A DNA stretch of 64,000 nucleotides from Pseudomonas putida (lineage in GTDB: Bacteria; Pseudomonadota; Gammaproteobacteria; Pseudomonadales; Pseudomonadaceae), in the NCBI RefSeq assembly GCF_005080685.1, contig NZ_CP039371.1, forward strand, positions 2,976,001 to 3,040,000. The letters run 5' to 3'. Within the stretch, counting starts at the first letter, position 1. Each line of letters begins with the position of its first letter. Of the stretch, positions 37,114-45,437 are shown piece by piece. A model generated the notes under the pieces. That model was given only the letters and a program-made list of their open reading frames with translations, searched no databases and was not told the DNA's origin. A program made the position numbers and the translations under genes.

Positions 37114-38794
37114 TCCCTGTAACGCGTAGCACTTCTTCCAATGAGGTGATACCGGCCAGCGCCTGGCGCAGTCCCTCCTCGCGCAAGGTGATCAGGCCCT
37201 TGGCGCGGGCCGCAGCTTCCAGGCTGGTGGCGTCCGCGTGGCGCATCAGCAGGCTGCGCAGGTCGTCATCCATCACCAGCAGTTCGGTGATTGCGCTGCG
37301 TCCGTGGTAGCCGCCCCCGATGGCATGCTCGTCGGCCCGATAGAGCATGATCGGACGCTGCTCGGTAAACCGCGCCAGTTGGTGGCGCCGCACGAGTTCG
37401 GCGGGTGCCTCGAAGGCGATCCGTGTGGCCGGGTCGAGGCGCCGCACCAGTCGCTGGGCCAACACGCCTTGCAAGGTCGAAGCCAGCAGGTAGCCTTCGA
37501 CCCCCATGTCCAGCAGCCGGGTGATGCTGGCGGCGGCGCTGTTGGTGTGCAGCGAGGACAGTACCAGGTGACCGGTGAGCGACGACTGGATGGCGATGCG
37601 GCAGGTTTCCAGGTCGCGCATCTCGCCGATCATGATCACGTCCGGATCCTGCCGTACGATCGAGCGCAACGCCGTGGCGAAACCCAAGCCAATCGATGGC
37701 TTCACCTGAATCTGGTTGATGCCGGTGAGCTGGTACTCGACCGGATCTTCGACCGTGATGATCTTGCGTTCCGCGGTGTTCAAGCCCGCCAGTGCGGTAT
37801 ACAGGGTGGTTGTCTTGCCCGAGCCGGTCGGGCCGGTGACCAGGAAAATGCCATGGGGGCGCGCCAGCAGCTGGCGTATTCCGTGCAGGGTCGGGCCGTC
37901 GATACCGAGGGTGGCGAAATCGAAACTGACGTTCTGTCGGTCGAGCAGCCGCATCACCACGGACTCACCGAAACTGGTCGGAACCGTGGACACCCGCAAG
38001 TCCAGCTCATGCCCCTGGATACGCAGCATGATCCGACCGTCCTGGGGGAGGCGCCGCTCGGCAATATCCAGGCGAGCCATGATCTTCAGTCGCGAGATGA
38101 CCGCTGCCGCGTATCCGCTGGGTGGCGCCTCGCCTTCGATCAATACGCCGTCGACGCGGTAGCGCACCTTCAACTGGCTCTCGAACGGTTCGACGTGGAT
38201 GTCCGACGCACGCAGCGCTACCGCCCTTTGCAGCATCAGGTTGACCAACCGGATGACCGGAGCCTCCGAAGCGAGGTCCTTGAGATGCTCGATGTCCCCT
38301 TCGGCAACGGTGTCGTCATCCAGCGCCTCGATCAGCGCGCCCATTGCCGTACGGCCATCGCCATGAGCCTGTTCGATCAGTGTGGAAACCTGTTCGGCGG
38401 TGGCCACTACCACCTGCAGCGACTTGCCCGCCTGATAGGCGAGGGCGTCGAGTGCATAACCGGACAGCGGCACCGCGGCTGCCACACGCAATTGCCCAGC
38501 CTGCTCGCCCAATGCGATGACGCCATAGTGACGGGCAAACCGTTCGGGTGTGCTCGCGCTCGGCTGCACCGGCTCGTCGGTGAGCCGTGGAGTGGCCAGC
38601 AGCTGTGAATACGCGGTTGCCATTTGCTCATCCTTTACGGCACCGAGACGCAGAAGCGTGCGAAGTTTTTCGTTATCCGCCATGCCCTGGGCCACCCCCA
38701 AACGAGTGGCTCTTAGTATGTCTGCAGGTTGTAACGCACCCGCCTTCAACAGCCACTCACATATATCGTCAGCACTGGGGAGTTGTATATTCAT
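37106..38794 (-). CDS. gspE: Type II secretion ATPase GspE
   Basis: A 562-residue cytosolic ATPase, first gene of the operon. Walker A GPTGSGKTTTL (about 321-331), Asp box ITVEDPVEYQL, Walker B VIMIGEMRD (386-394) and His box HLVLSSLHTN (409-418) are intact. The N-terminal half contains the GspE_N domain that binds GspL. The C-terminal zinc module normally built on two Cys-x-x-Cys pairs is altered: the positions read RRLDPATRIAFE (451-462) and RADEHAIGGGYHGR (486-499), without cysteines. The start at 38794 is the first good ATG behind an AT-rich promoter region. Confidence 0.9.
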   Translation of the reverse strand: MNIQLPSADDICEWLLKAGALQPADILRATRLGVAQGMADNEKLRTLLRLGAVKDEQMATAYSQLLATPRLTDEPVQPSASTPERFARHYGVIALGEQAGQLRVAAAVPLSGYALDALAYQAGKSLQVVVATAEQVSTLIEQAHGDGRTAMGALIEALDDDTVAEGDIEHLKDLASEAPVIRLVNLMLQRAVALRASDIHVEPFESQLKVRYRVDGVLIEGEAPPSGYAAAVISRLKIMARLDIAERRLPQDGRIMLRIQGHELDLRVSTVPTSFGESVVMRLLDRQNVSFDFATLGIDGPTLHGIRQLLARPHGIFLVTGPTGSGKTTTLYTALAGLNTAERKIITVEDPVEYQLTGINQIQVKPSIGLGFATALRSIVRQDPDVIMIGEMRDLETCRIAIQSSLTGHLVLSSLHTNSAAASITRLLDMGVEGYLLASTLQGVLAQRLVRRLDPATRIAFEAPAELVRRHQLARFTEQRPIMLYRADEHAIGGGYHGRSAITELLVMDDDLRSLLMRHADATSLEAAARAKGLITLREEGLRQALAGITSLEEVLRVTGSD

Positions 38795-39281
38795 GTGGTG
38801 GCTTATTGCAATTAGTGGCTATTTGGCGGCGCACTGCCATTGTTGAAGTAAAGAGTTGCTGGAGAATACGTCGTTGTCTTTTCTAGTGCAACAGAGTGTT
38901 TTAGAGGGTAAATCGGCTAATTCTTTGTGGGTATTTTACGGGGCTGCCAGAGCTTAGCAGATTACTAAACCTAGTCGCAACTAGGTTTAGTGGATGGTTG
39001 GAAATTGCTATGAACAATGAAAAAAAGCAAGAAAATCGCATTCACAAATGGTTTATAAGGATTTAATTCAACAATTACTGGGTTAGTTTGATTTTGTTCA
39101 TCTTCAAAATATTCGTTTAGCAATTGTTTTTACTCGTATTTTCCCAATATTTCGACCGTGCTCTCTGACAATTCTCCGTTGGACTTGAACTTTTTTGACG
39201 AGCACTCAGACTTAGCCCCCGATCAGACCTGGGCCCAGGGCCGATCACCTATTTCATATTTCTTCACTCGAGAACTATTCG
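38795..39281. promoter_or_regulatory. AT-rich divergent control region between T2SS operon and GH3 operon
   Basis: A 487-base region much richer in A and T than the rest of the window. It separates the gspE operon (minus) from the exported-protein/GH3 operon (plus) and should contain both promoters. It contains a perfect palindrome (38964-38991, separate entry). A tiny open frame at 39010-39066 (MNNEKKQENRIHKWFIRI) has only a weak ribosome site and is probably not a gene. The composition suggests an H-NS/MvaT-type silenced promoter region; this is inference. Confidence 0.5.
38964..38991. promoter_or_regulatory. Perfect 12-bp-arm palindrome, probable operator
   Basis: The arms ACTAAACCTAGT and ACTAGGTTTAGT are exact reverse complements around the four-base loop CGCA. 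It lies 170 bases upstream of gspE and about 290 bases upstream of the exported small protein. The low GC content of the arms argues for protein binding rather than termination. Confidence 0.6.
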
Positions 39282-39521
39282 ATGAATAGACGATTGCTGT
39301 CATTCGCCGGCGCGGCGCTCATTGCCACTCATTTGAGTGTCAGTGCTGGCTCTTTGGATGACGCGGCCCAACAGGCTGATAATCCAAGAGCCCAGCTTGA
39401 GGCTCAACGTGACCGCTTGACCGGGGCAGACCAGGTGGGGCACGCCCGCAGTACGGCGAACGACTGGATCGACACCCCGGTCGATACCCAAGACACGCCG
39501 AAACAGGAGAGCCGGCCATGA
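39282..39521 (+). CDS. Small exported protein of unknown function
   Basis: A 79-residue protein with a signal peptide (MNRRLLSFAGAALIATHLSVSAG) and a short, charged, Gln/Asp-rich mature part (DDAAQQADNPRAQLEAQRDR...) that looks mostly helical or disordered. I do not recognise a family. Its stop overlaps the GH3 start (ATGA at 39518-39521), so it is translated with the glycosidase. It may be a periplasmic helper or simply a leader gene that sets the expression of the enzyme. Confidence 0.65.
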   Translation: MNRRLLSFAGAALIATHLSVSAGSLDDAAQQADNPRAQLEAQRDRLTGADQVGHARSTANDWIDTPVDTQDTPKQESRP

Positions 39522-42205
39522 CGCTCAAGCACACCCTGGGGTTGGGCCTGGTGGCGCTGGGTGCCATGCATGCCTCGGCGACGCTGGCAGCCGCGCCGCG
39601 CAGCGGCAACGAAGTGGAGGCACGCGTCAGCTCCATCCTGGACAACATGAACACCTCGGAGAAAATCAATTTCACCCGGGTCAACGATGGGCACATGATC
39701 CCCTCGCTGAGCAAGTGGGGTATCCAGGGTACCGTCGCCTATGACTCGTCGATGGGCGTGCACGTCAACAACGCCACGTTCGGAGCGCAGTACCCTTCAC
39801 AGTCGGCGCTGGCGGCCGCGTGGAGCATCAACCGGGCCAAGGAGTTCGGCTTGGCCATCGGCTATGGGACGCGAATATCGGGCGGGCAGCAGATGCTTTC
39901 GCCTGGGGTGAACCTGTATCGCACCCCCTACAATGGGCGTTCCGCCGAATACATGAGCGGTGAGGATCCCTTCCTCGGCGCCGTGCTTGCACCGGCCGTG
40001 GTCAACGGCATCCAGGCCCAGGGCATCCAGGCCAGCGGCAAGCACTACCTGGCCAACGAACAGGAAGCCAACCGCCAGGCGGTGAACGTCATCGCCGATG
40101 AGCGCACCCTGCGAGAACTGTATCTGCCTGGCTTCGAGTCGATGGTAAAGAACGCCAACGTGGCTTCGATCATGTGCGGCTTCAACAAGGTCAACGGTGA
40201 CTACGCCTGTGAGAACCATCACCTGATCACCGAGATTCTCAAGGGTGAATGGGGTTACCAGGGCATGGTGATCAGCGACTTCAACGCTATCCACGACGCG
40301 TTCAAGGGCGCCTGGGCCGGGACCGACATCGACATGCCGTCTGGCCTGCAATTCACCGAGGCCAACCTGCTGCCGTACTTGTGGAGCGGTCAGCTCACCC
40401 AGAACGTGATCGACGACAAGGTCAAGCGCAACCTGCGTGCAGTGGTCAGCTACGACTTCCAGGAGCATCAGAACATCGCGCAGACCCTGGAGCACACCGA
40501 GTATGGCCAGCGGGCGGCGTTGAACCTGGCGCGTGAGTCCATCGTGTTGCTGCGCAACAGCGACACCGCCGCTGGCAAGCCGCTGCTGCCACTGGCGCGC
40601 AGTGCCAAGGTCGCGGTGATCGGTGACTGGGCCAGCCAGCCACCGGCATCGCCGTTCGGCACCGCCAACTCGCCGCCAAACAGCTATGTCACGGAACTCA
40701 GCGGCCTGCAGCAACTGGCATCGAGCAGCAGCAACGTCACCTATCTGTCCGCGCTGAGCCTGAACCCGAAGACCTCGGTCTGGTACCAGCCTGCTTCGGA
40801 CAAGAGCGCGGTGAGCAACGCCGGGGTCAAGGCGCAGTACTTCAGCAACAGCACGCTGAGTGGGTCGCCGACCCTGACCCGGGTAGAGCCGGGGGTCAAC
40901 CTGAACTGGACCACCAGTACCAACGAGACCAACACCGGCTCGACCGTGGTGTCCGGCTTCAGCCCGACGGCGGGTGCGTTCTCCGCCCGCTTCAGCGCGA
41001 CGATCAAGCCGACGGTGTCCGGTGCCCAGGTGTTCAAGGTGCGCGCCGATGGCCCTTACAAGCTTTGGGTAGACGACAAGCTGGTACTGGAGAGCGACGG
41101 CGTGCCGTACTCCTCCGATGTGGTCAATGCCCTTACCACTTCCGGCAAGACCGCCGCGCTGGCGGCGGGCAAATCGTACGCCGTGAAGCTCGAGTACCGC
41201 CGCGTGCAAGGCAACTTCACGCCAGCGCTGGGCGGGCTGGCCGGGGTACAGATGAGCTGGGCGGCGCTGCGTCCACCTAAGGACATTGCCAGCTACGACG
41301 CCGTGGTCATCGCCACCGGCAGCAATTATGAAAACGAAGGCGAGGGCGCCGACCATGGCTACGACCTGCCGGACCAACAGGCCGAGCTGATCAGCCAGGT
41401 GACCAAGGCCAACCCGAACACCATCGTGGTCATGCATGGCGGTGGCATCGCCAATATGCAGCCGTGGGCGAAGAAGGTCGGCGCCAGCTTGCAGGCGTGG
41501 TTCCCAGGGCAGCAGGGTGGTCAGGCGTTGGCTGAGATCCTGTATGGCAAGGTCAATCCTTCGGGCAAGTTGCCGGTGACCATCGACAAGCGGATCGAGG
41601 ACAACCCCAGCTATGCGTCGTACCCGGACCCGGCAGCCTATCGTGGCGACGATCCATTGACCGAAATGACCTACAGCGAAGGTCTCTACCTTGGCTACCG
41701 CGGGTATGACAAGCAGCATGCGAAGCCGCTGTACCCGTTCGGCTTTGGCTTGTCGTACACCACGTTCGGCTACTCGGACCTGGCCCTGTCGAGCAACGTG
41801 CTGACGCCGGGCAACACCGTGGACGTCAAGTTCACCCTGACCAACACCGGGGACAAAGCGGGCTTCGAAGTGGCGCAGCTGTATGTGCAGCCGATCGATC
41901 CCCAGGCCGAGCGGCCGAAGAAGGAGCTCAAGGGCTTCACCAAGGTCTATCTCGAGCCGGGTGAGAGCAAGACCGTGAGCTTGCCGATCGACTCGCGGTC
42001 GCTGGCCTACTTCGTGCAGAACACCGACAGCTGGGACGTCGACGCCGGCAAATTCAAGATCTGGGTAGGGCCGGACTCGGCGCACCTGACATTGCAGCGC
42101 ACCTTGCTCACGCTGATGCCGCAGCACCTCACCACGCGCGACAGCAACCCGTTGCCGGCACCGCTACAAGCGGCAGTGCAGGTCAGCGAGTCGCAGGCGT
42201 ATTGA
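39518..42205 (+). CDS. Secreted glycoside hydrolase family 3 beta-glucosidase with PA14 domain
   Basis: An 895-residue exported enzyme: signal peptide to about residue 26, GH3 N-terminal barrel (GKHYLANEQEANR, MCGFNKVNGDYA), nucleophile Asp254 in GMVISDFNAIH, GH3 C-terminal sandwich (ATGSNYENEGEGADH with the probable acid/base Glu, FPGQQGGQALAEILYGKVNPSGKLPVT), a PA14 domain inserted around residues 435-590 (QVFKVRADGPYKLWVDDKLV) and a C-terminal Fn3-like domain. It should release glucose or similar sugars from beta-glucosides or oligosaccharides. It is divergent from the type II secretion operon, which suggests it is secreted by that system. Confidence 0.88.
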   Translation: MTLKHTLGLGLVALGAMHASATLAAAPRSGNEVEARVSSILDNMNTSEKINFTRVNDGHMIPSLSKWGIQGTVAYDSSMGVHVNNATFGAQYPSQSALAAAWSINRAKEFGLAIGYGTRISGGQQMLSPGVNLYRTPYNGRSAEYMSGEDPFLGAVLAPAVVNGIQAQGIQASGKHYLANEQEANRQAVNVIADERTLRELYLPGFESMVKNANVASIMCGFNKVNGDYACENHHLITEILKGEWGYQGMVISDFNAIHDAFKGAWAGTDIDMPSGLQFTEANLLPYLWSGQLTQNVIDDKVKRNLRAVVSYDFQEHQNIAQTLEHTEYGQRAALNLARESIVLLRNSDTAAGKPLLPLARSAKVAVIGDWASQPPASPFGTANSPPNSYVTELSGLQQLASSSSNVTYLSALSLNPKTSVWYQPASDKSAVSNAGVKAQYFSNSTLSGSPTLTRVEPGVNLNWTTSTNETNTGSTVVSGFSPTAGAFSARFSATIKPTVSGAQVFKVRADGPYKLWVDDKLVLESDGVPYSSDVVNALTTSGKTAALAAGKSYAVKLEYRRVQGNFTPALGGLAGVQMSWAALRPPKDIASYDAVVIATGSNYENEGEGADHGYDLPDQQAELISQVTKANPNTIVVMHGGGIANMQPWAKKVGASLQAWFPGQQGGQALAEILYGKVNPSGKLPVTIDKRIEDNPSYASYPDPAAYRGDDPLTEMTYSEGLYLGYRGYDKQHAKPLYPFGFGLSYTTFGYSDLALSSNVLTPGNTVDVKFTLTNTGDKAGFEVAQLYVQPIDPQAERPKKELKGFTKVYLEPGESKTVSLPIDSRSLAYFVQNTDSWDVDAGKFKIWVGPDSAHLTLQRTLLTLMPQHLTTRDSNPLPAPLQAAVQVSESQAY

Positions 42206-42212
42206 TGCATCC

Positions 42213-42232
42213 CCGGCGCACGGAGGCGCCGG
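42213..42232. terminator. Hairpin between convergent GH3 and TetR genes
   Basis: Perfect seven-base arms CCGGCGC and GCGCCGG around ACGGAG, eight bases after the GH3 stop and four before the TetR gene end. It may stop transcription from both sides. No T-run follows, so strength is uncertain. Confidence 0.45.
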
Positions 42233-42235
42233 ACT

Positions 42236-42877
42236 TCAGGGGCGAATGCTGCTCGCCAGACGTTGCAGGTAGGCGTCGAAGGTCGCTTCGACGTCGATCT
42301 GTTCGGGGGCGCGCAGCCATTGGATCTGCAGGCCGTCCATGACCGCGAACAGCTCGGTGGCCAGCGCCTTGAGGTCCAGGCCCGGGCGCAATTGCCCATG
42401 TTCTGCGAGCAACTGCAGGTGCGCCTGGGCGTGGCCGTGGGCCATCGCGAACTTTTCCGTGTACCAGGGGAAGGCGGGGTGTGCTTCGGACAGGCTCTCG
42501 ACATTGATCATCATCGACGCCTGGCACTCGGCCTGGCTTTGCACGCTGAAGGCCATGCTGGTGCGGGCGAATGCCAGGAAGCTGTCCAGCGTGGGGGACA
42601 GTTCCAGCTCGGCGAATTTTTCGGTAACGCGCTGATCACGTCGGTCGATCAGCGCCTTGAGCAGTGAGACCTTGTTGGGGAAGTGATGCAGCAGGCCAAC
42701 CGTGGTGATGCCGGCGATTTCCGCAACGTCCCGCATGGAGGCCGCGGCGTAGCCGTCCTTGGCGAATACCGTGGTCGCTGCATCGAGCAGTGCGGCGCGG
42801 CGCATCTCGCCTTTTGGCGCGCGGCGACGTTTGGTTGGCGTGGTTGCGATCGCCTCAAGGGGATCCTGACCTGACAT
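42236..42877 (-). CDS. TetR family transcriptional regulator
   Basis: A 213-residue repressor-type protein: basic N-terminus (PTKRRRAPKGEMRRAALLDA), helix-turn-helix (SMRDVAEIAGITTVGLLHHFPNK) and a ligand-binding C-terminal half. It lies directly downstream of the MFS transporter gene on the same strand, the usual arrangement of a drug-type exporter and its regulator, with a hairpin between them. Confidence 0.88.
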   Translation of the reverse strand: MSGQDPLEAIATTPTKRRRAPKGEMRRAALLDAATTVFAKDGYAAASMRDVAEIAGITTVGLLHHFPNKVSLLKALIDRRDQRVTEKFAELELSPTLDSFLAFARTSMAFSVQSQAECQASMMINVESLSEAHPAFPWYTEKFAMAHGHAQAHLQLLAEHGQLRPGLDLKALATELFAVMDGLQIQWLRAPEQIDVEATFDAYLQRLASSIRP

Positions 42878-42905
42878 AAACCCTCTTCGGAGCGTCGTGT
42901 AAGGG

Positions 42906-42926
42906 GCCGCCGCCAGTGACGGCGGC
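42906..42926 (-). terminator. GC-rich hairpin between MFS and TetR genes
   Basis: Arms GCCGCCG and CGGCGGC around a seven-base loop, in the 110-base gap after the MFS stop. It could end the transporter transcript or lie in the TetR leader; no T-run follows. Confidence 0.35.
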
Positions 42927-42987
42927 GAGGTCAGGGATTATGACAAAGATTGCCGACGCGTGCGCAGGCGCTGCACGGGGGCGCAGG

Positions 42988-44175
42988 TCAGGCGCCGCCT
43001 TTCATCCGCCGTGCCACCAGGTATAGGGCCAGGCCCGCCAATGCCGTGGCGGCTCCGATATAGCCGGTGCTGGTCCAGCCCATACCGGCGCTGATGGCCA
43101 TGCCACCGAACCACGGCCCCAGTGCGTTGGCCAGGTTGAAGGCGGCGTGGTTGGATGCGGCGGCAAGGCTTGGCGCTTCGTGGGCAATGTCCATCAGGCG
43201 GATCTGCAGCGGCGCGGCGAGGGCGATCATGGTGCCGACCAGGGCGATGCCCAGCAGCAGCGACCATAGCGCGCTGGCGGCGAAGGTGAAGAACAGCAGC
43301 ACTGCGGTAGACCACACCAGCACCAGGCCCACGGCACGGAACTGCAGGGTGTCGAACAGCTTGCCGCCAGCGATGTTGCCAACGATACCGCCGAGGCCGA
43401 AGGCTGCCAGCCCGACCGGGATCCACTGTGGCGAGACCTTGGTGACTTCCAGCATGGTCGGCGCCAGGTAGCTGAATACGCAGAACATCCCGGCAAAACC
43501 GATGGCGGCGATGGACAACGCCATCCACACCTGCGGCAAGCGGAAGGCCTGGAGTTCCTTGCGTGGGTCGCTGCGCACTTCGTCATGGCGTTGCGGCACG
43601 AAACGCCAGACCGAGGCGATGGTGCAGACGGCGATAAGGCCCACCAGGACGAATGCCGAGCGCCAGCCGAAGAACTGACCGAGGAAGGTGGCGATCGGGT
43701 TGCCCAGCAGCATGGCCAGGGTCAGGCCCATCATCACCCGCGCAACCGCGCCGGCCCGCTGGTGGCTGGGCACCATGCTCGACGCCACCACTGCAGCAAT
43801 GCCAAAGTAGGCGCCGTGGGGCAGGCCGCTGATGAAGCGGAAGGCGACCAGGCCAAAGTACGAAGGGGCCAGCGCCGTGGCCAGGTTGCCGATGGCATAC
43901 AGCGCCATCAGCAGAAGCAGCAAGTGCTTGCGCAGCAGTTTGGCTCCGAGGATGGCCAGCGCCGGCGCACCGACCATCACGCCCAGGGCGTAGGCGCTGA
44001 TGGCATGGCCGACCTGGGGTTCGCTCAGGTTGAGGTTGTGCGCGATATCGGGCATCAAGCCCATGATGGAGAACTCACCGGTGCCGATGGCGAAGCTCCC
44101 CAGGGCCATGGCGGCTTCCATCTTGACCACCGTGCTCTTGGACGGGGCGAGCGGTGGCGCTTCATGAACTGACAT
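42988..44175 (-). CDS. MFS transporter, AraJ/YdhP-like exporter
   Basis: A 395-residue transporter with twelve membrane segments of the DHA1 drug:proton antiporter type. The N-terminal MALGSFAIGTGEFSIMGLMPDIA and the segment RFISGLPHGAYFGIAAVVAS match AraJ/YdhP-like exporters of sugars or drugs. The start at 44175 has AAGG at six bases. A TetR gene downstream on the same strand probably regulates it. Confidence 0.87.
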   Translation of the reverse strand: MSVHEAPPLAPSKSTVVKMEAAMALGSFAIGTGEFSIMGLMPDIAHNLNLSEPQVGHAISAYALGVMVGAPALAILGAKLLRKHLLLLLMALYAIGNLATALAPSYFGLVAFRFISGLPHGAYFGIAAVVASSMVPSHQRAGAVARVMMGLTLAMLLGNPIATFLGQFFGWRSAFVLVGLIAVCTIASVWRFVPQRHDEVRSDPRKELQAFRLPQVWMALSIAAIGFAGMFCVFSYLAPTMLEVTKVSPQWIPVGLAAFGLGGIVGNIAGGKLFDTLQFRAVGLVLVWSTAVLLFFTFAASALWSLLLGIALVGTMIALAAPLQIRLMDIAHEAPSLAAASNHAAFNLANALGPWFGGMAISAGMGWTSTGYIGAATALAGLALYLVARRMKGGA

Positions 44176-44264
44176 CTGGATCCTTATCGAAATACGCTGA
44201 AACAATAAAGCAGGGATTCTAGACGCTTGGCGTCTGGCTCGTCGAGAAGGGATGGCAGGCGGAT

Positions 44265-44330
44265 GGCACCGGCTTGGCCGGCATTCGCGGCGGTTCGGCG
44301 CCCCGATAAACCCGCTCCTACAGGTGCGGC
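44265..44330. repeat. REP-like element
   Basis: Contains GGCATTCGCGGCGGTTCGG and the later ATAAACCCGCTCCTACAGGT, a diverged REP pair like that at 13.6 kb. It lies between the recombinase 3' end and the MFS promoter. Confidence 0.6.
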
Positions 44331-44372
44331 ACCGGTCCGGGCATCGGTGAAAGTCCTAGGCACCGCCAGTGC

Positions 44373-45314
44373 TTAAGTCAGCCGCTGCCCATCCAGGCTC
44401 CTGGCCAGCCCGCCAAACTGCTGGGCCGGTTCCACGTAGCGCAATGCCGACTTCAAATCCTGCCAGCCCACATATTCCATCAACGTCTTGATGTCCCACC
44501 CCGAGCTCGCCGCCCAGGTGGCGAACCCGCGACGCATCGAGTGCGCGCTGTAGAGTCGCGAAGGCAGACCGCAGCGCTCGAGGGTGCCGCGCAACAAGGG
44601 AATCAAGCTGTGTGCCGCCAGCGCCCGCTCGCTGACATTGCCCCACCGGTCGATGGCCCGAAACACCGGGCCGTGGGCGATACCCGCCACTTCGATCCAG
44701 TCCAGGTAGGCCTCCACCGGGCAGAGCTTGGTGAGCGACGGCGTGCGGTACTCACGCCCAACATGCTGGCGATCACCCTTGCTGTGCGCCAGGTAGAAGC
44801 GAATGCCCACGCCGCGCTCGGCATGGGTGTTCTCAACGGTCAACCGCGCCAGTTCGTCACCCCGAAATCCACGCCAGAAGCCAATGGTCAGCAGGGCGAT
44901 GTCCCGGGCCGCCTTGAGCCGTCCGTGAAGGTCGCCGATGCTGCGCGCTTGCTTGGCTTCGGCCTGCAAATGCCCAACTGCCTTCTCCAGCTGCAGCAAG
45001 GGCAGGGGAGCGGCCTGTTTCTGCTGCACCGGGTGCAGCACACGGATGCCCTTGAGCAACTGCCTGACCCTGGGCACCTTGGTCGGGTCGGGGAAGCCAT
45101 GGCTCTGGTGCCAGTTGGCCAGCGCGGCGAGGCGCTGCTTGAGCGTGCTGATGGCGAGTTGGTCGGCGTACTCGGCGATATAGCGGACCACGGCTTCGCT
45201 GGTCGCGGGCAGGAATCCGCCCCACACCACCTCGAAATGATGAAGGGCCGCTGCGTAGCTTTTGGTGGTGTTCTGTCGAACACTCGCCGCAAGGTACTTG
45301 TCTGCCTTGTCCAT
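44373..45314 (-). CDS. Tyrosine recombinase (site-specific integrase)
   Basis: A 313-residue tyrosine recombinase with N-terminal SAM-like DNA-binding domain and a complete catalytic set: Arg151 (FWRGFRGDELARL), Lys179 (AHSKGDR), His258 and Arg261 (AHSMRRGFATWAA), Trp284 (YVGWQDL) in place of the usual His, as in Cre, and nucleophile Tyr293 (LRYVEP). The start at 45314 was chosen by the length and N-terminus of relatives; a GTG 24 to 45 bases upstream is possible. No phage genes, tRNA or flanking direct repeats are seen, so it looks like a resident chromosomal recombinase or a remnant of a lost element. Confidence 0.85.
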   Translation of the reverse strand: MDKADKYLAASVRQNTTKSYAAALHHFEVVWGGFLPATSEAVVRYIAEYADQLAISTLKQRLAALANWHQSHGFPDPTKVPRVRQLLKGIRVLHPVQQKQAAPLPLLQLEKAVGHLQAEAKQARSIGDLHGRLKAARDIALLTIGFWRGFRGDELARLTVENTHAERGVGIRFYLAHSKGDRQHVGREYRTPSLTKLCPVEAYLDWIEVAGIAHGPVFRAIDRWGNVSERALAAHSLIPLLRGTLERCGLPSRLYSAHSMRRGFATWAASSGWDIKTLMEYVGWQDLKSALRYVEPAQQFGGLARSLDGQRLT

Positions 45315-45437
45315 CCAACCTGCCTCGCCTATCGCCACGCCAATTCCAGCCAGCAGTGTACCTTTTTCTGTCTTGGCTAGAGCCCCAGGGCCTGCAGATC
45401 TGCGATCATGCCCGTGCGTTGAAACGAGAGAAAACAC

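Noticed and set aside
39010..39066. Tiny open frame encoding an 18-residue basic peptide in the AT-rich gap
   Set aside because: Only a weak ribosome-binding site, no family, and such short frames are expected by chance in AT-rich DNA.
39797..42127. Long open frame (776 codons) antisense to the GH3 gene
   Set aside because: It lies entirely opposite a well-supported GH3 gene, and its translation has no recognisable domain and the composition of a high-GC shadow frame.
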